A stretch of 64,000 bases of DNA, from contig CBDFIL010000003.1 in assembly GCA_965248075.1 (NCBI GenBank), positions 558,001 through 622,000 of the forward strand, given 5' to 3'. The position numbers and the translations under genes are program-made. This DNA comes from VXNE01 sp965248075 (GTDB lineage: Bacteria; Pseudomonadota; Gammaproteobacteria; Pseudomonadales; Azotimanducaceae). Under the pieces are notes generated by a model, which searched no databases, was not told the origin of the DNA, and was given only the letters and a program-made list of their open reading frames with translations. Positions 57,336 through 64,000 of the stretch are shown here, one piece after another; the first letter of the stretch is position 1; each line of letters begins with the position of its first letter.

Positions 57336-57847
57336 GTCGGCGCGTAGGGGTCCTGGAAGCCGAGCATGCGCAGGAGCTCGGTCTCGCGGGCTTCCATGCG
57401 CTGCGCCGCGACGTCGTCGTCGTGGTCGATGCCTCGCAGGTGCAACACGCCGTGGACGATCATGTGCGCGAAGTGCGCCTCGAGGGATTTGCCCTGCGTG
57501 CGCGCTTCGCGGGCAACGACCGCGGCGCACACCGCGATGTCGCCGAGCATGTCCGTCTCGTCGGTCGCAAAGGAGAGCACGTTGGTCGCCCCGGAGCGGG
57601 CGCGGAATCGGGCGTTCAGGGCCCCGCCCTCCGCCTCGTCCACGACCCGAATGCACAGGCGGCGGCGATCCTCGCCGAGCGCCGCGTTCGCCCACGCGCA
57701 GACCGCTTCGGGCTCCGGGGCCAGGGAGGCGGCAATCTGCACGTCGATCCGCGTGCCATCGGCAGGAGCCGCGCCACCCGGTTCGTCCAACTCGGGCACC
57801 TCGTCCACGGCCGTACACCGGGCGCTTGCCGGCGCCGCGGTGCTCAT
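57332..57847 (-). CDS. ybeY: Endoribonuclease YbeY, rRNA maturation factor
   Basis: A 171-residue metalloprotein with zinc site HMIVHGVLHLRGIDHDDD (three histidines, H-G-x-L-H-L-x-G-x-D-H) and the substrate-side NARFRARSGATNVLSFATDE. An N-terminal extension of about 30 residues precedes the family domain, so the true start may be further in. Needed for 16S rRNA 3'-end processing. ATGA overlaps connect it to phoH upstream and corC downstream. Confidence 0.95.
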   Translation of the reverse strand: MSTAAPASARCTAVDEVPELDEPGGAAPADGTRIDVQIAASLAPEPEAVCAWANAALGEDRRRLCIRVVDEAEGGALNARFRARSGATNVLSFATDETDMLGDIAVCAAVVAREARTQGKSLEAHFAHMIVHGVLHLRGIDHDDDVAAQRMEARETELLRMLGFQDPYAPT

Positions 57848-58866
57848 GCCGAACCCCCGTCGCCGTGCGCGCGTTCGCCGTCGGGTCGACCGGAGTCCTC
57901 GCGGGCATACGCCTCGACGATGCGCTGGACCAGCGGGTGGCGCACGACATCCTTCGAACCGAAGCGGGTGAAACTCAGTCCCTCGACCTCCTTCAGCACA
58001 TTCAGTACGTGAATCAGTCCCGAGCGCTGTCCGCCGGGCAGGTCGATCTGCGTGATGTCCCCGGTGATGACGGCGGTCGAGCCGAAGCCGATGCGCGTCA
58101 GGAACATCTTCATCTGCTCGACGGTCGTGTTCTGGCCCTCGTCGAGGATGATGAAGGATCCGTTCAGCGTGCGCCCCCGCATGAAGGCGAGCGGCGCCAC
58201 TTCGATGACATTGCGCTCGATGTACTTGTTGACGCGCTCGACACCCAGCATCTCGTAGAGCGCGTCGTACAGCGGCCGCAGGTACGGGTCGATCTTCTGC
58301 GAGAGATCCCCCGGCAGGAAGCCCAGCTTTTCGCCCGCCTCCACGGCCGGCCGCACCAGCAGAATGCGGGCCACTTCGCTGTTCTCGAGAGCCTCGACGG
58401 CACAGGCCACCGCCAGATAGGTCTTGCCCGTCCCCGCCGGCCCGACGCCGAAACAGATGTCGCTCGTCCGGATGGCGTCCACGTATCCGACCTGATTACG
58501 GCCGCGCAACTTGATGGTCTTGCGACGGCTCCGTATGACGACATCCGCTGCACCGCTGCCAGACAGCAACTCCTCGATACCCGACTCCTGCAGGTACAGA
58601 TGGACGGTATCCGGCGCGATCGCGTCGGCGTCCTCCGTCTCCACATAGAGCCTCGACAGAAGCGCATGTGCGACCTGCACACGGGTCTCCGGACCGCTGG
58701 CCTGAAACACGTTCCCCCGGTTGGTGATGCGGATACCGAGACGGCGCTCGAGCTGCTTCAGGTTCTGGTCGAGCGGACCGCACAAGGCGGCCAGGCGGCG
58801 GGTGTCGTTGGGTTCCAGATGGACGCTGGCGGTGAGTGCCACCACCCGCGATGAGTCTTCGCTCAA
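57844..58866 (-). CDS. phoH: PhoH-family ATPase (YbeZ)
   Basis: A 340-residue protein from TTG 58866, eight nt after the miaB stop with an AAGGAA site at the junction. The frame is open to a GTG at 58935 inside miaB, but family length favours the TTG. N-terminal KH-like domain (LKQLERRLGIRITNRGNVFQ), Walker A FGVGPAGTGKTYLAVACAVE, ILLVRPAVEAGEKLGFLPGD, Walker B GSFIILDEGQNTTVEQMKMF and TGDITQIDLPGGQRSGL. An RNA-linked ATPase that works with YbeY. Confidence 0.94.
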   Translation of the reverse strand: MSEDSSRVVALTASVHLEPNDTRRLAALCGPLDQNLKQLERRLGIRITNRGNVFQASGPETRVQVAHALLSRLYVETEDADAIAPDTVHLYLQESGIEELLSGSGAADVVIRSRRKTIKLRGRNQVGYVDAIRTSDICFGVGPAGTGKTYLAVACAVEALENSEVARILLVRPAVEAGEKLGFLPGDLSQKIDPYLRPLYDALYEMLGVERVNKYIERNVIEVAPLAFMRGRTLNGSFIILDEGQNTTVEQMKMFLTRIGFGSTAVITGDITQIDLPGGQRSGLIHVLNVLKEVEGLSFTRFGSKDVVRHPLVQRIVEAYAREDSGRPDGERAHGDGGSA

Positions 58867-58873
58867 GTGTCGT

Positions 58874-60271
58874 TCAATTCCTTGCCCGGGCTCGTAGCAT
58901 ATCGGGCATCCCGGTGCTGTCAACGGGGTCCACAAGGGTGCTGTCGCCAGGCGGCATGCCGCGCAGCGAGTTCGGCAACGCCTCGGCGATGCCGAGGTCC
59001 ACGAACGTCCCGATCAGCGCGTCGTCGTCCGCACGGAAGTTCACGACTCGATTGTTCTCGGTGCGACCCTGCAGCTGACCCGGATCGCGCCGCGACCGGC
59101 CGGTGACGAGCACGCGCTCGATGCCGCCCAGCATCGCTTCGGCGTGCGTGGCAGCCTGCGCGCGCAATTGGTCCTGCAGGATGGCGAGGCGGTGACGCTT
59201 CGCCGCGAGCGGCGTGTCGTCGGGCAGGCTCGCCGCCGGCGTGCCGGGCCGGGCACTGTAGATGAAGCTGAACGAGAGGTCGTAGTCGAGCTCGCGCACC
59301 AGCGCCAGGGTGTCTTCGAAGTCCCGGTCGGTCTCGCCCGGGAATCCCACGATGAAGTCCGACGACAGGGCCACCTCGGGGCGCACTTCGCGCAGGCGGC
59401 GGATCTTCTGCTTGTACTCGAGTACGGTATGCCCGCGCTTCATTGCGGCGAGTACGCGGTCCGAGCCGGACTGCACCGGCAGATGCAGGTGGCTCACGAG
59501 TTGGGGCACGTCCCGAAAGGCCTCGACGAGCGTATCGGTGAACTCGACCGGGTGCGACGTGGTGAAGCGGATGCGGTCGATGCCGTCTATCTCGGCCGCG
59601 TAGTGGATGAGTTCCGCGAGGTCCGCGCGGCCGCCATCGATCGCCCCGCGATAGGCGTTCACGTTCTGGCCGAGGAAGTTGATCTCCCGGACGCCCTGCT
59701 CCGCCAGGGCGATCACCTCGCGCATGACGCCCGCGACCGGCCGGCTCACTTCCTCGCCCCGCGTATACGGCACTACGCAGAAGGTGCAGTACCGGCTGCA
59801 CCCCTCCATCACCGACACGTAGGCCGTGGGGCCCTCGGCCCTGGGCTCCGGCAGGGCGTCGAACTTCTCGATCTCGGGGAAGCTGATGTCCACCACCGCG
59901 CTCCCCGATCGTCGGGCGCGCGCGAGAAGGTCCGGAAGACGATGCAGGGTCTGCGGACCGAAGACGACATCCACGTACGGGGCGCGTTCGTGAATCGCTT
60001 CCCCTTCCTGGCTCGCGACGCAGCCGCCGACGCCGATCAGGACGTCCGGGCGTGCCGCCTTGATCCGCTTCCAGCGGCCGAGCTGATGGAAGACCTTTTC
60101 CTGGGCTTTTTCCCGGATCGAGCAGGTGTTCAGGAGCAGGACGTCCGCCTCCTCCGGCTCATCGACGAGCACGGCTCCCTCGCTCTCGCGCAGGAGATCG
60201 GTCATGCGCGACGAGTCGTACTCGTTCATCTGACAGCCCTGCGTCCTGACGTAGAGCTTGACGGCGGCCAA
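58874..60271 (-). CDS. miaB: tRNA-2-methylthio-N6-isopentenyladenosine synthase
   Basis: A 465-residue radical-SAM methylthiotransferase. TTG 60271 places KLYVRTQGCQMNEYDSSRM at the family N-terminus; the frame is open upstream to ATG 60331. The auxiliary cluster cysteines are in GCQMN, LLNTCSIREKA and GVGGCVASQ. The radical-SAM cluster is MEGCSRYCTFCVVPYTRG (C-x3-C-x2-C). The TRAM domain is at the C-terminus (VLVTGRSRRDPGQLQGRTEN). It modifies A37 of tRNAs reading UNN codons. First gene of the miaB-lnt operon, divergent from the DUF1820 gene. Confidence 0.95.
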   Translation of the reverse strand: MAAVKLYVRTQGCQMNEYDSSRMTDLLRESEGAVLVDEPEEADVLLLNTCSIREKAQEKVFHQLGRWKRIKAARPDVLIGVGGCVASQEGEAIHERAPYVDVVFGPQTLHRLPDLLARARRSGSAVVDISFPEIEKFDALPEPRAEGPTAYVSVMEGCSRYCTFCVVPYTRGEEVSRPVAGVMREVIALAEQGVREINFLGQNVNAYRGAIDGGRADLAELIHYAAEIDGIDRIRFTTSHPVEFTDTLVEAFRDVPQLVSHLHLPVQSGSDRVLAAMKRGHTVLEYKQKIRRLREVRPEVALSSDFIVGFPGETDRDFEDTLALVRELDYDLSFSFIYSARPGTPAASLPDDTPLAAKRHRLAILQDQLRAQAATHAEAMLGGIERVLVTGRSRRDPGQLQGRTENNRVVNFRADDDALIGTFVDLGIAEALPNSLRGMPPGDSTLVDPVDSTGMPDMLRARARN

Positions 60272-60413
60272 GTGCGGTGCCCTGAATTCCCGGGGGGCGC
60301 CAATTGAACCACGTACGGGGTCGTGCCGCATACGCCGACGCGGCGCCCGGCCGTCGAGCGTCGGCAAGCGACAGACCTTGTAATGGACGGACCTGCACAT
60401 ATATAAGGCCGCT

Positions 60414-60746
60414 ATGGCAGACAGTCAGCAGCACATCTACCGAATCTACTTCCACAGTCAGGGGCAGATCTACGAGGTCTATGCTCACGCGATCTATCAG
60501 AGCGATCTGTACGGTTTCGTCGAGATCGAGGACTACATCTTCGGCAAGAAGGCGCAGGTCGTGATCGATCCGGGCGAAGACAAGCTGCGCAACGAGTTCG
60601 CCGGCGTGCAACGGAGCTTCGTGCCGATGCACGCAATCATTCGCATCGACGAGGTGGAGAAGGAAGGCACCGCCAAGGTCACGGACTCGAGCGGACAGAA
60701 CATCACGCCATTCCCGATGCCCATGCCGAAGAACAGCGGCTCCTGA
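60414..60746 (+). CDS. DUF1820 family protein
   Basis: A 110-residue soluble protein: HIYRIYFHSQGQIYEVYAHA, IYQSDLYGFVEIEDYIFGKK, EDKLRNEFAGVQRSFVPMHA, IIRIDEVEKEGTAKVTDSSG, ending in a Pro-Met-rich tail. This is the DUF1820 pattern, a conserved single-domain family of unknown function known to me from gammaproteobacteria. Divergent from miaB with a short shared promoter region. The 60747-60977 gap downstream shows nothing definite. Confidence 0.9.
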   Translation: MADSQQHIYRIYFHSQGQIYEVYAHAIYQSDLYGFVEIEDYIFGKKAQVVIDPGEDKLRNEFAGVQRSFVPMHAIIRIDEVEKEGTAKVTDSSGQNITPFPMPMPKNSGS

Positions 60747-60977
60747 TCCACGACCCGCCGGCGCGTACCCGCCCCGCCCCGGGGCGACGAGGTTCCCGCC
60801 GGGGAGCCTGCCGCATCGGTCACCGTCCTCGAGTCACGGCAACGCGACAGCACATTCGGATGCCCGGCACAGGGGGCGTCCCGCTCGCTCCGACCGGACG
60901 TGCCGTGCACCGCGCAACCGTGGCGATGTAGACTCGCCGGTGCGCGCTCGATCTTGCAGCACCGGCCGGAGGGACCC

Positions 60978-62426
60978 GTGAGCGACATCGCATTCAAGAC
61001 CGCATCGCAACTCGCCGACATGATCGAGCGCCGGGACATCGGCTGCGAGGAGTTGCTCGACCTCTATCTCAAGCGCGTGGACCGGTTCAATCCGACGCTC
61101 AACGCCATCATCGTCCTGGATGCCGAACGCGGCCGCGAACGGGCGCGCGAAGCGGACTCCGCGCTCGCGCACGGCGAGCGCTGGGGGCCGTTGCACGGCG
61201 TTCCGATGACGATCAAGGAGTCCTACAACGTCGCCGGCACCCCGACGACCTGGGGCGACCCCGGGATGGAGAACAACATCGCGGACGAAGACGCCCTCTC
61301 GGTACAACGCCTCAAGGCCGCCGGCGTGGTGCTCTTTGGCAAGACCAACGTGCCCCTCGGCCTGGCGGACTTCCAGAGCTACAACGCCATCTACGGAACG
61401 ACGAACAATCCCTGGGACCCGAAACGGATCCCGGGCGGATCCTCGGGGGGTTCCGCCGCCGCACTGGCGTCCGGCATGACCGGCTTCGAGAGCGGTTCGG
61501 ACATCGGCGGTTCCATCCGCAACCCCGCTCACTTCTGCGGCGTGTTCGGACACAAGCCGACCTGGGGTCTGTTGCCACCACGTGGCCATTCGCTGACCGG
61601 CGCGCTGTCGCAGTCCGACCTGTCCGTCATCGGTCCGCTGGGCCGAGGCGCGGACGACCTCGCGCTGGGCGTGCATGCCATGGCCGGCCCGGACCAGATT
61701 CAGGGTGCCGGCTACGAGTTGCGCCTGCGCGGTCCGGACAAGCGCGACCTGTCCGAGTACCGCATCGCCTGCTGGACCAACGACGAGGCGGCGCCCGTCA
61801 CACGCGAAACGCAGCAGCGGGTGACCGCGGTCGGCGAAGCGGTTTCCTCCGCCGGCGGCCAGGTCGATTTCGATGCCCGACCGGCGTTCGATACGGTCGA
61901 TGGAATAGCCACCTACCAGACGTTGCTGCAGTCGGTGATGATGTCCCGCCAGCCGGAGGACGTGTATCGGAGCCTCGAGCGGCAGGCCCGGGAGTTCGCG
62001 CCCGACGACGACAGCGAACGCGCGCGCACGGTCCGGCGACAGGTGGCGAGTTACCGGGACTACGCCCTCGCAAACGAGGCGCGCACCCACATGCGCTGGG
62101 CGTGGCACGCTTTCTTCGAGCGGTACGACGCCCTGGTGGCACCCATCATGGCCACGCCGGCCTTCCCGCACGACCACCGTCCGCAGGGCGAACGCACCCT
62201 GATGGTGGACAACGCCGAGCGGCCCTATTTCGAGCAGGTGTTCTGGGCGGGCCTGGCGGTGTGCAGCTACCTGCCGTCCACCGTCATTCCCACCGGTCCG
62301 GGTGCGGACGGTCTGCCGATCGGCGTGCAGATCATCGGGCCGGAGTATGGAGATCTCCGGACCATCGGTCTCGCGCAACGCCTGGAAGCCGAGGGCTTCG
62401 CGTTCACGCCGCCCCCCGGGTATTGA
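60978..62426 (+). CDS. Amidase-signature family amidohydrolase
   Basis: A 482-residue enzyme from GTG 60978 with GGAGGG immediately upstream. The amidase triad is present: Lys in GVPMTIKESYNVAG, cis-Ser and Ser in PGGSSGGSAAALASGM and SDIGGSIRNPAHFCG. VFGHKPTWGLLP and the C-terminal GLPIGVQIIGPEYGD are typical. It hydrolyses a carboxamide to acid and ammonia. It is not GatA, as no gatB/gatC are near and the C-terminal half differs. Cytoplasmic; substrate unknown. A triple REP array starts 9 nt after the stop. Confidence 0.9.
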   Translation: MSDIAFKTASQLADMIERRDIGCEELLDLYLKRVDRFNPTLNAIIVLDAERGRERAREADSALAHGERWGPLHGVPMTIKESYNVAGTPTTWGDPGMENNIADEDALSVQRLKAAGVVLFGKTNVPLGLADFQSYNAIYGTTNNPWDPKRIPGGSSGGSAAALASGMTGFESGSDIGGSIRNPAHFCGVFGHKPTWGLLPPRGHSLTGALSQSDLSVIGPLGRGADDLALGVHAMAGPDQIQGAGYELRLRGPDKRDLSEYRIACWTNDEAAPVTRETQQRVTAVGEAVSSAGGQVDFDARPAFDTVDGIATYQTLLQSVMMSRQPEDVYRSLERQAREFAPDDDSERARTVRRQVASYRDYALANEARTHMRWAWHAFFERYDALVAPIMATPAFPHDHRPQGERTLMVDNAERPYFEQVFWAGLAVCSYLPSTVIPTGPGADGLPIGVQIIGPEYGDLRTIGLAQRLEAEGFAFTPPPGY

Positions 62427-62435
62427 TCGGTCGGG

Positions 62436-62638
62436 GTAGGGGACGGGCTTGTCCCGTCCCGTCGCCAACGGCTTGTGCAGGCCCGACGCGGGCGACCGTA
62501 GGGGACGGGCTGGTCCCGGCCCGTCGCCAAGGGCCTGCACAGGCTCGACACGGGCGACCGTAGGGGACGGGCTTGTCCCGGCCCGTTGTCAAGGCCTTGC
62601 ACGACTTCGAAACGGGCGACGACAAGCGTCGCCCCTAC
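62436..62638. repeat. Three REP heads in tandem plus closing hairpin
   Basis: GTAGGGGACGGGCTTGTCCC begins at 62436 and recurs, with small changes, near 62499 and 62560. The spacers share CAGGCTCGACACGGGCGACC. The run ends GCGTCGCCCCTAC. It fills the amidase-rplQ gap between convergent genes and may act as a bidirectional terminator. Confidence 0.8.
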
Positions 62639-62688
62639 GATTTGTTCCAGGGAAGCGGGGCCGGACACCCCGACGTCTGACCGTGCCG

Positions 62689-63126
62689 TCAGGCCGATTG
62701 TTCGGCGGCTTCGACCTCTTCCTCGGCCGCCGTTTCGTCTTCGAGCAGTCCGTCGTCGTCCTCGACGCCCGGACGATCGACGAGTTCGATATACGCCACT
62801 GGCGCGGAATCGCCGGCACGGAACCCGATCTTCAGGATGCGCGTATAGCCGCCGGGCCGTTCCCGGTACCTCGGACCGAGTTCCGTGAACAGCTTGCCCA
62901 CGGCCGCCTTGCTGCGCGTCCGGTCGAACGCGAGGCGCCGGTTGGCCACCGTATCCTCTTTCGCCAGCGTGATCAGCGGCTCCGCGACGCGGCGCAACTC
63001 CTTCGCCTTCGGCACGGTGGTCTTGATGATCTCGTGCTCGATCAACGACACCGCCATGTTCCGAAACATCGCCTTGCGATGGGAACTGGTCCGATTCAGG
63101 TGGCGGCCGCTCTTTCTGTGTCTCAT
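62689..63126 (-). CDS. rplQ: 50S ribosomal protein L17
   Basis: A 145-residue ribosomal protein: MRHRKSGRHLNRTSSHRKAM, FRNMAVSLIEHEIIKTTVPK, AKELRRVAEPLITLAKED, GPRYRERPGGYTRILKIGFR. The first 120 residues are the L17 domain. An acidic tail (DDDGLLEDETAAEEEVEAAE) extends it beyond the E. coli length of 127. It follows rpoA after 20 nt, closing the alpha operon as usual. Confidence 0.97.
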   Translation of the reverse strand: MRHRKSGRHLNRTSSHRKAMFRNMAVSLIEHEIIKTTVPKAKELRRVAEPLITLAKEDTVANRRLAFDRTRSKAAVGKLFTELGPRYRERPGGYTRILKIGFRAGDSAPVAYIELVDRPGVEDDDGLLEDETAAEEEVEAAEQSA

Positions 63127-63146
63127 GGTCTGCTCTTGTCGAGGCT

Positions 63147-64000
63147 TCAGGCGACCCGGTCGTCACCCCGGAGGCTTGCCGGTGGCCAGTTCTCCAGGCG
63201 CATGCCGAGGGACAGGCCCCGGGATCCCAGCACTTCCTTGATCTCCGTCAGCGACTTCTTGCCGAGGTTCGGTGTCTTCAGCAACTCGACCTCGCTACGC
63301 TGGATGAGATCCCCGATAAAGTAGATGTTCTCCGCCTTCAGGCAGTTGGCCGAGCGCACCGTCAGTTCCAGGTCGTCCACAGGACGCAGCAGGATGGGCG
63401 CCACCTCCTCGTGACGTTCCTCGATCACCGGTTCGCCCTCGCCCTCGAGGTTGACGAAGGGGTCCAGCTGGCGCTGCAGGATCGTCGCCGCCTGCCGCAC
63501 CGCCTCCTCCGGGTCGATGGTCCCGTTGGATTCGATGTCGAGAACGAGCTTGTCAAGGTCCGTGCGTTGCTCGACGCGGGCGTTCTCCACCTCGTACGCC
63601 ACACGGCGCATCGGGCTGTAGCTCGCATCGAGACGGAGCACGCCGATCGAGCGTGTCTCATCCTCCTCGTCGCCCGTGTACTCGACGGCGACGTAACCCC
63701 GCCCCCACGTGACCTTGGCTTCCAGACGGATGGCGCCATTCTCGTTCAGCGTGCAGACCAGGTGTCCCGGGTTGACGATCTCGACGTCCTGGGACAGCTG
63801 GAAGTCCCCCGCGGTGACCTCGCCCGGACCTTCCCGGGACAGCGTGACCGTCGCCGAGTCGCCCTGGTGCAGCCGCACCGCGATGTCCTTCATGTTCAGG
63901 AGGATGTCGATGACGTCTTCCTGCACGCCCTCCATGGTGCTGTACTCGTGCAGTACGCCCTCGATCTGCACCTCGGTAATGGCAGCGCCGCGCATCGACG
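63147..64000 (-). CDS. rpoA: RNA polymerase alpha subunit, 5' end outside the window
   Basis: The last 284 or so residues are present; comparison with the E. coli protein suggests about 50 N-terminal residues lie beyond the window edge. The alpha-NTD has ITEVQIEGVLHEYSTMEGVQ and ARVEQRTDLDKLVLDIESNG. The alpha-CTD has LLRPVDDLELTVRSANCLKA, LIQRSEVELLKTPNLGKKSL and the terminal GLSLGMRLENWPPAS. It assembles core polymerase and contacts UP elements and activators. Paired with rplQ. Confidence 0.97.
   Translation of the reverse strand, partial: SMRGAAITEVQIEGVLHEYSTMEGVQEDVIDILLNMKDIAVRLHQGDSATVTLSREGPGEVTAGDFQLSQDVEIVNPGHLVCTLNENGAIRLEAKVTWGRGYVAVEYTGDEEDETRSIGVLRLDASYSPMRRVAYEVENARVEQRTDLDKLVLDIESNGTIDPEEAVRQAATILQRQLDPFVNLEGEGEPVIEERHEEVAPILLRPVDDLELTVRSANCLKAENIYFIGDLIQRSEVELLKTPNLGKKSLTEIKEVLGSRGLSLGMRLENWPPASLRGDDRVA

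Overview
This is a 64 kb GC-rich bacterial window. It most likely comes from a gammaproteobacterium, probably an uncultured aerobic heterotroph. The right end carries two housekeeping blocks with gammaproteobacterial order: miaB-phoH-ybeY-corC-lnt with leuS-lptE-holA, and rplQ-rpoA. It also has a DUF1820 gene, a family I know mainly from Gammaproteobacteria. The organism call is inferred from gene order and families, not from a marker comparison. I saw no rRNA, tRNA or CRISPR array.

Layout. 0.1-4.3 kb: a phytanoyl-CoA dioxygenase-like gene, then a secreted subtilisin-type lipoprotein protease whose prodomain seems to be encoded by a separate overlapping gene. 4.3-9.7 kb: a secreted formylglycine-generating-enzyme-like protein faces a tightly packed operon of sigma factor, membrane protein with a dockerin-like EF-hand, cohesin-like exported protein and VIT-VWA lipoprotein. 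9.8-18.4 kb: a toxin remnant with its HTH partner, hydrolase, PhnD-like and GST genes, a TetR regulator divergent from a Rieske oxygenase, a D-aminoacylase-type amidohydrolase and an SRPBCC protein. 18.7-26.8 kb: two transporters (SSS and GPH/MFS), a DUF4143 ATPase, a Gfo/Idh/MocA dehydrogenase and a PhoX-like protein. 26.7-29.5 kb: degraded and intact toxin-antitoxin pairs, a GST, a broken Rieske gene and a MITE-like palindromic element. 29.5-39 kb: a FAD oxidoreductase, a very large secreted propeller/di-haem/CBM-like protein, two MFS exporters, an esterase, a NUDIX hydrolase and an ABM-domain protein. 39.1-42.1 kb: a complete IS66-type element with 8-bp target duplications that carries a DruA-like (DUF4338) gene. 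42.4-47.2 kb: cobT, cobS, a histidine phosphatase and an MFS gene. 47.1-52.3 kb: holA, lptE, leuS and a second intact Rieske oxygenase. 52.4-55 kb: vapBC and a broken IS with an IS1202/ISNCY-like transposase. 55-64 kb: lnt, corC, ybeY, phoH, miaB, DUF1820, an amidase, rplQ and partial rpoA.

The most distinctive theme is small repeats. REP/BIME-like palindromes bounded by GTAG...CTAC lie between genes across the whole window. Three copies are fused to the same 130-150 nt structured tail. A second palindromic family forms a tandem array at 5.7 kb. These repeats border every decayed non-IS gene seen here (RelE-like toxin, VapC, Rieske), and they supply the stop codons of at least three intact genes.

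The strongest candidate for an under-described system is the sigma / dockerin-like membrane protein / cohesin-like / VIT-VWA operon at 6.1-9.7 kb. Next come the split subtilisin and the DruA-bearing IS66 element. All functions are read from sequence motifs by eye; no database search was run.
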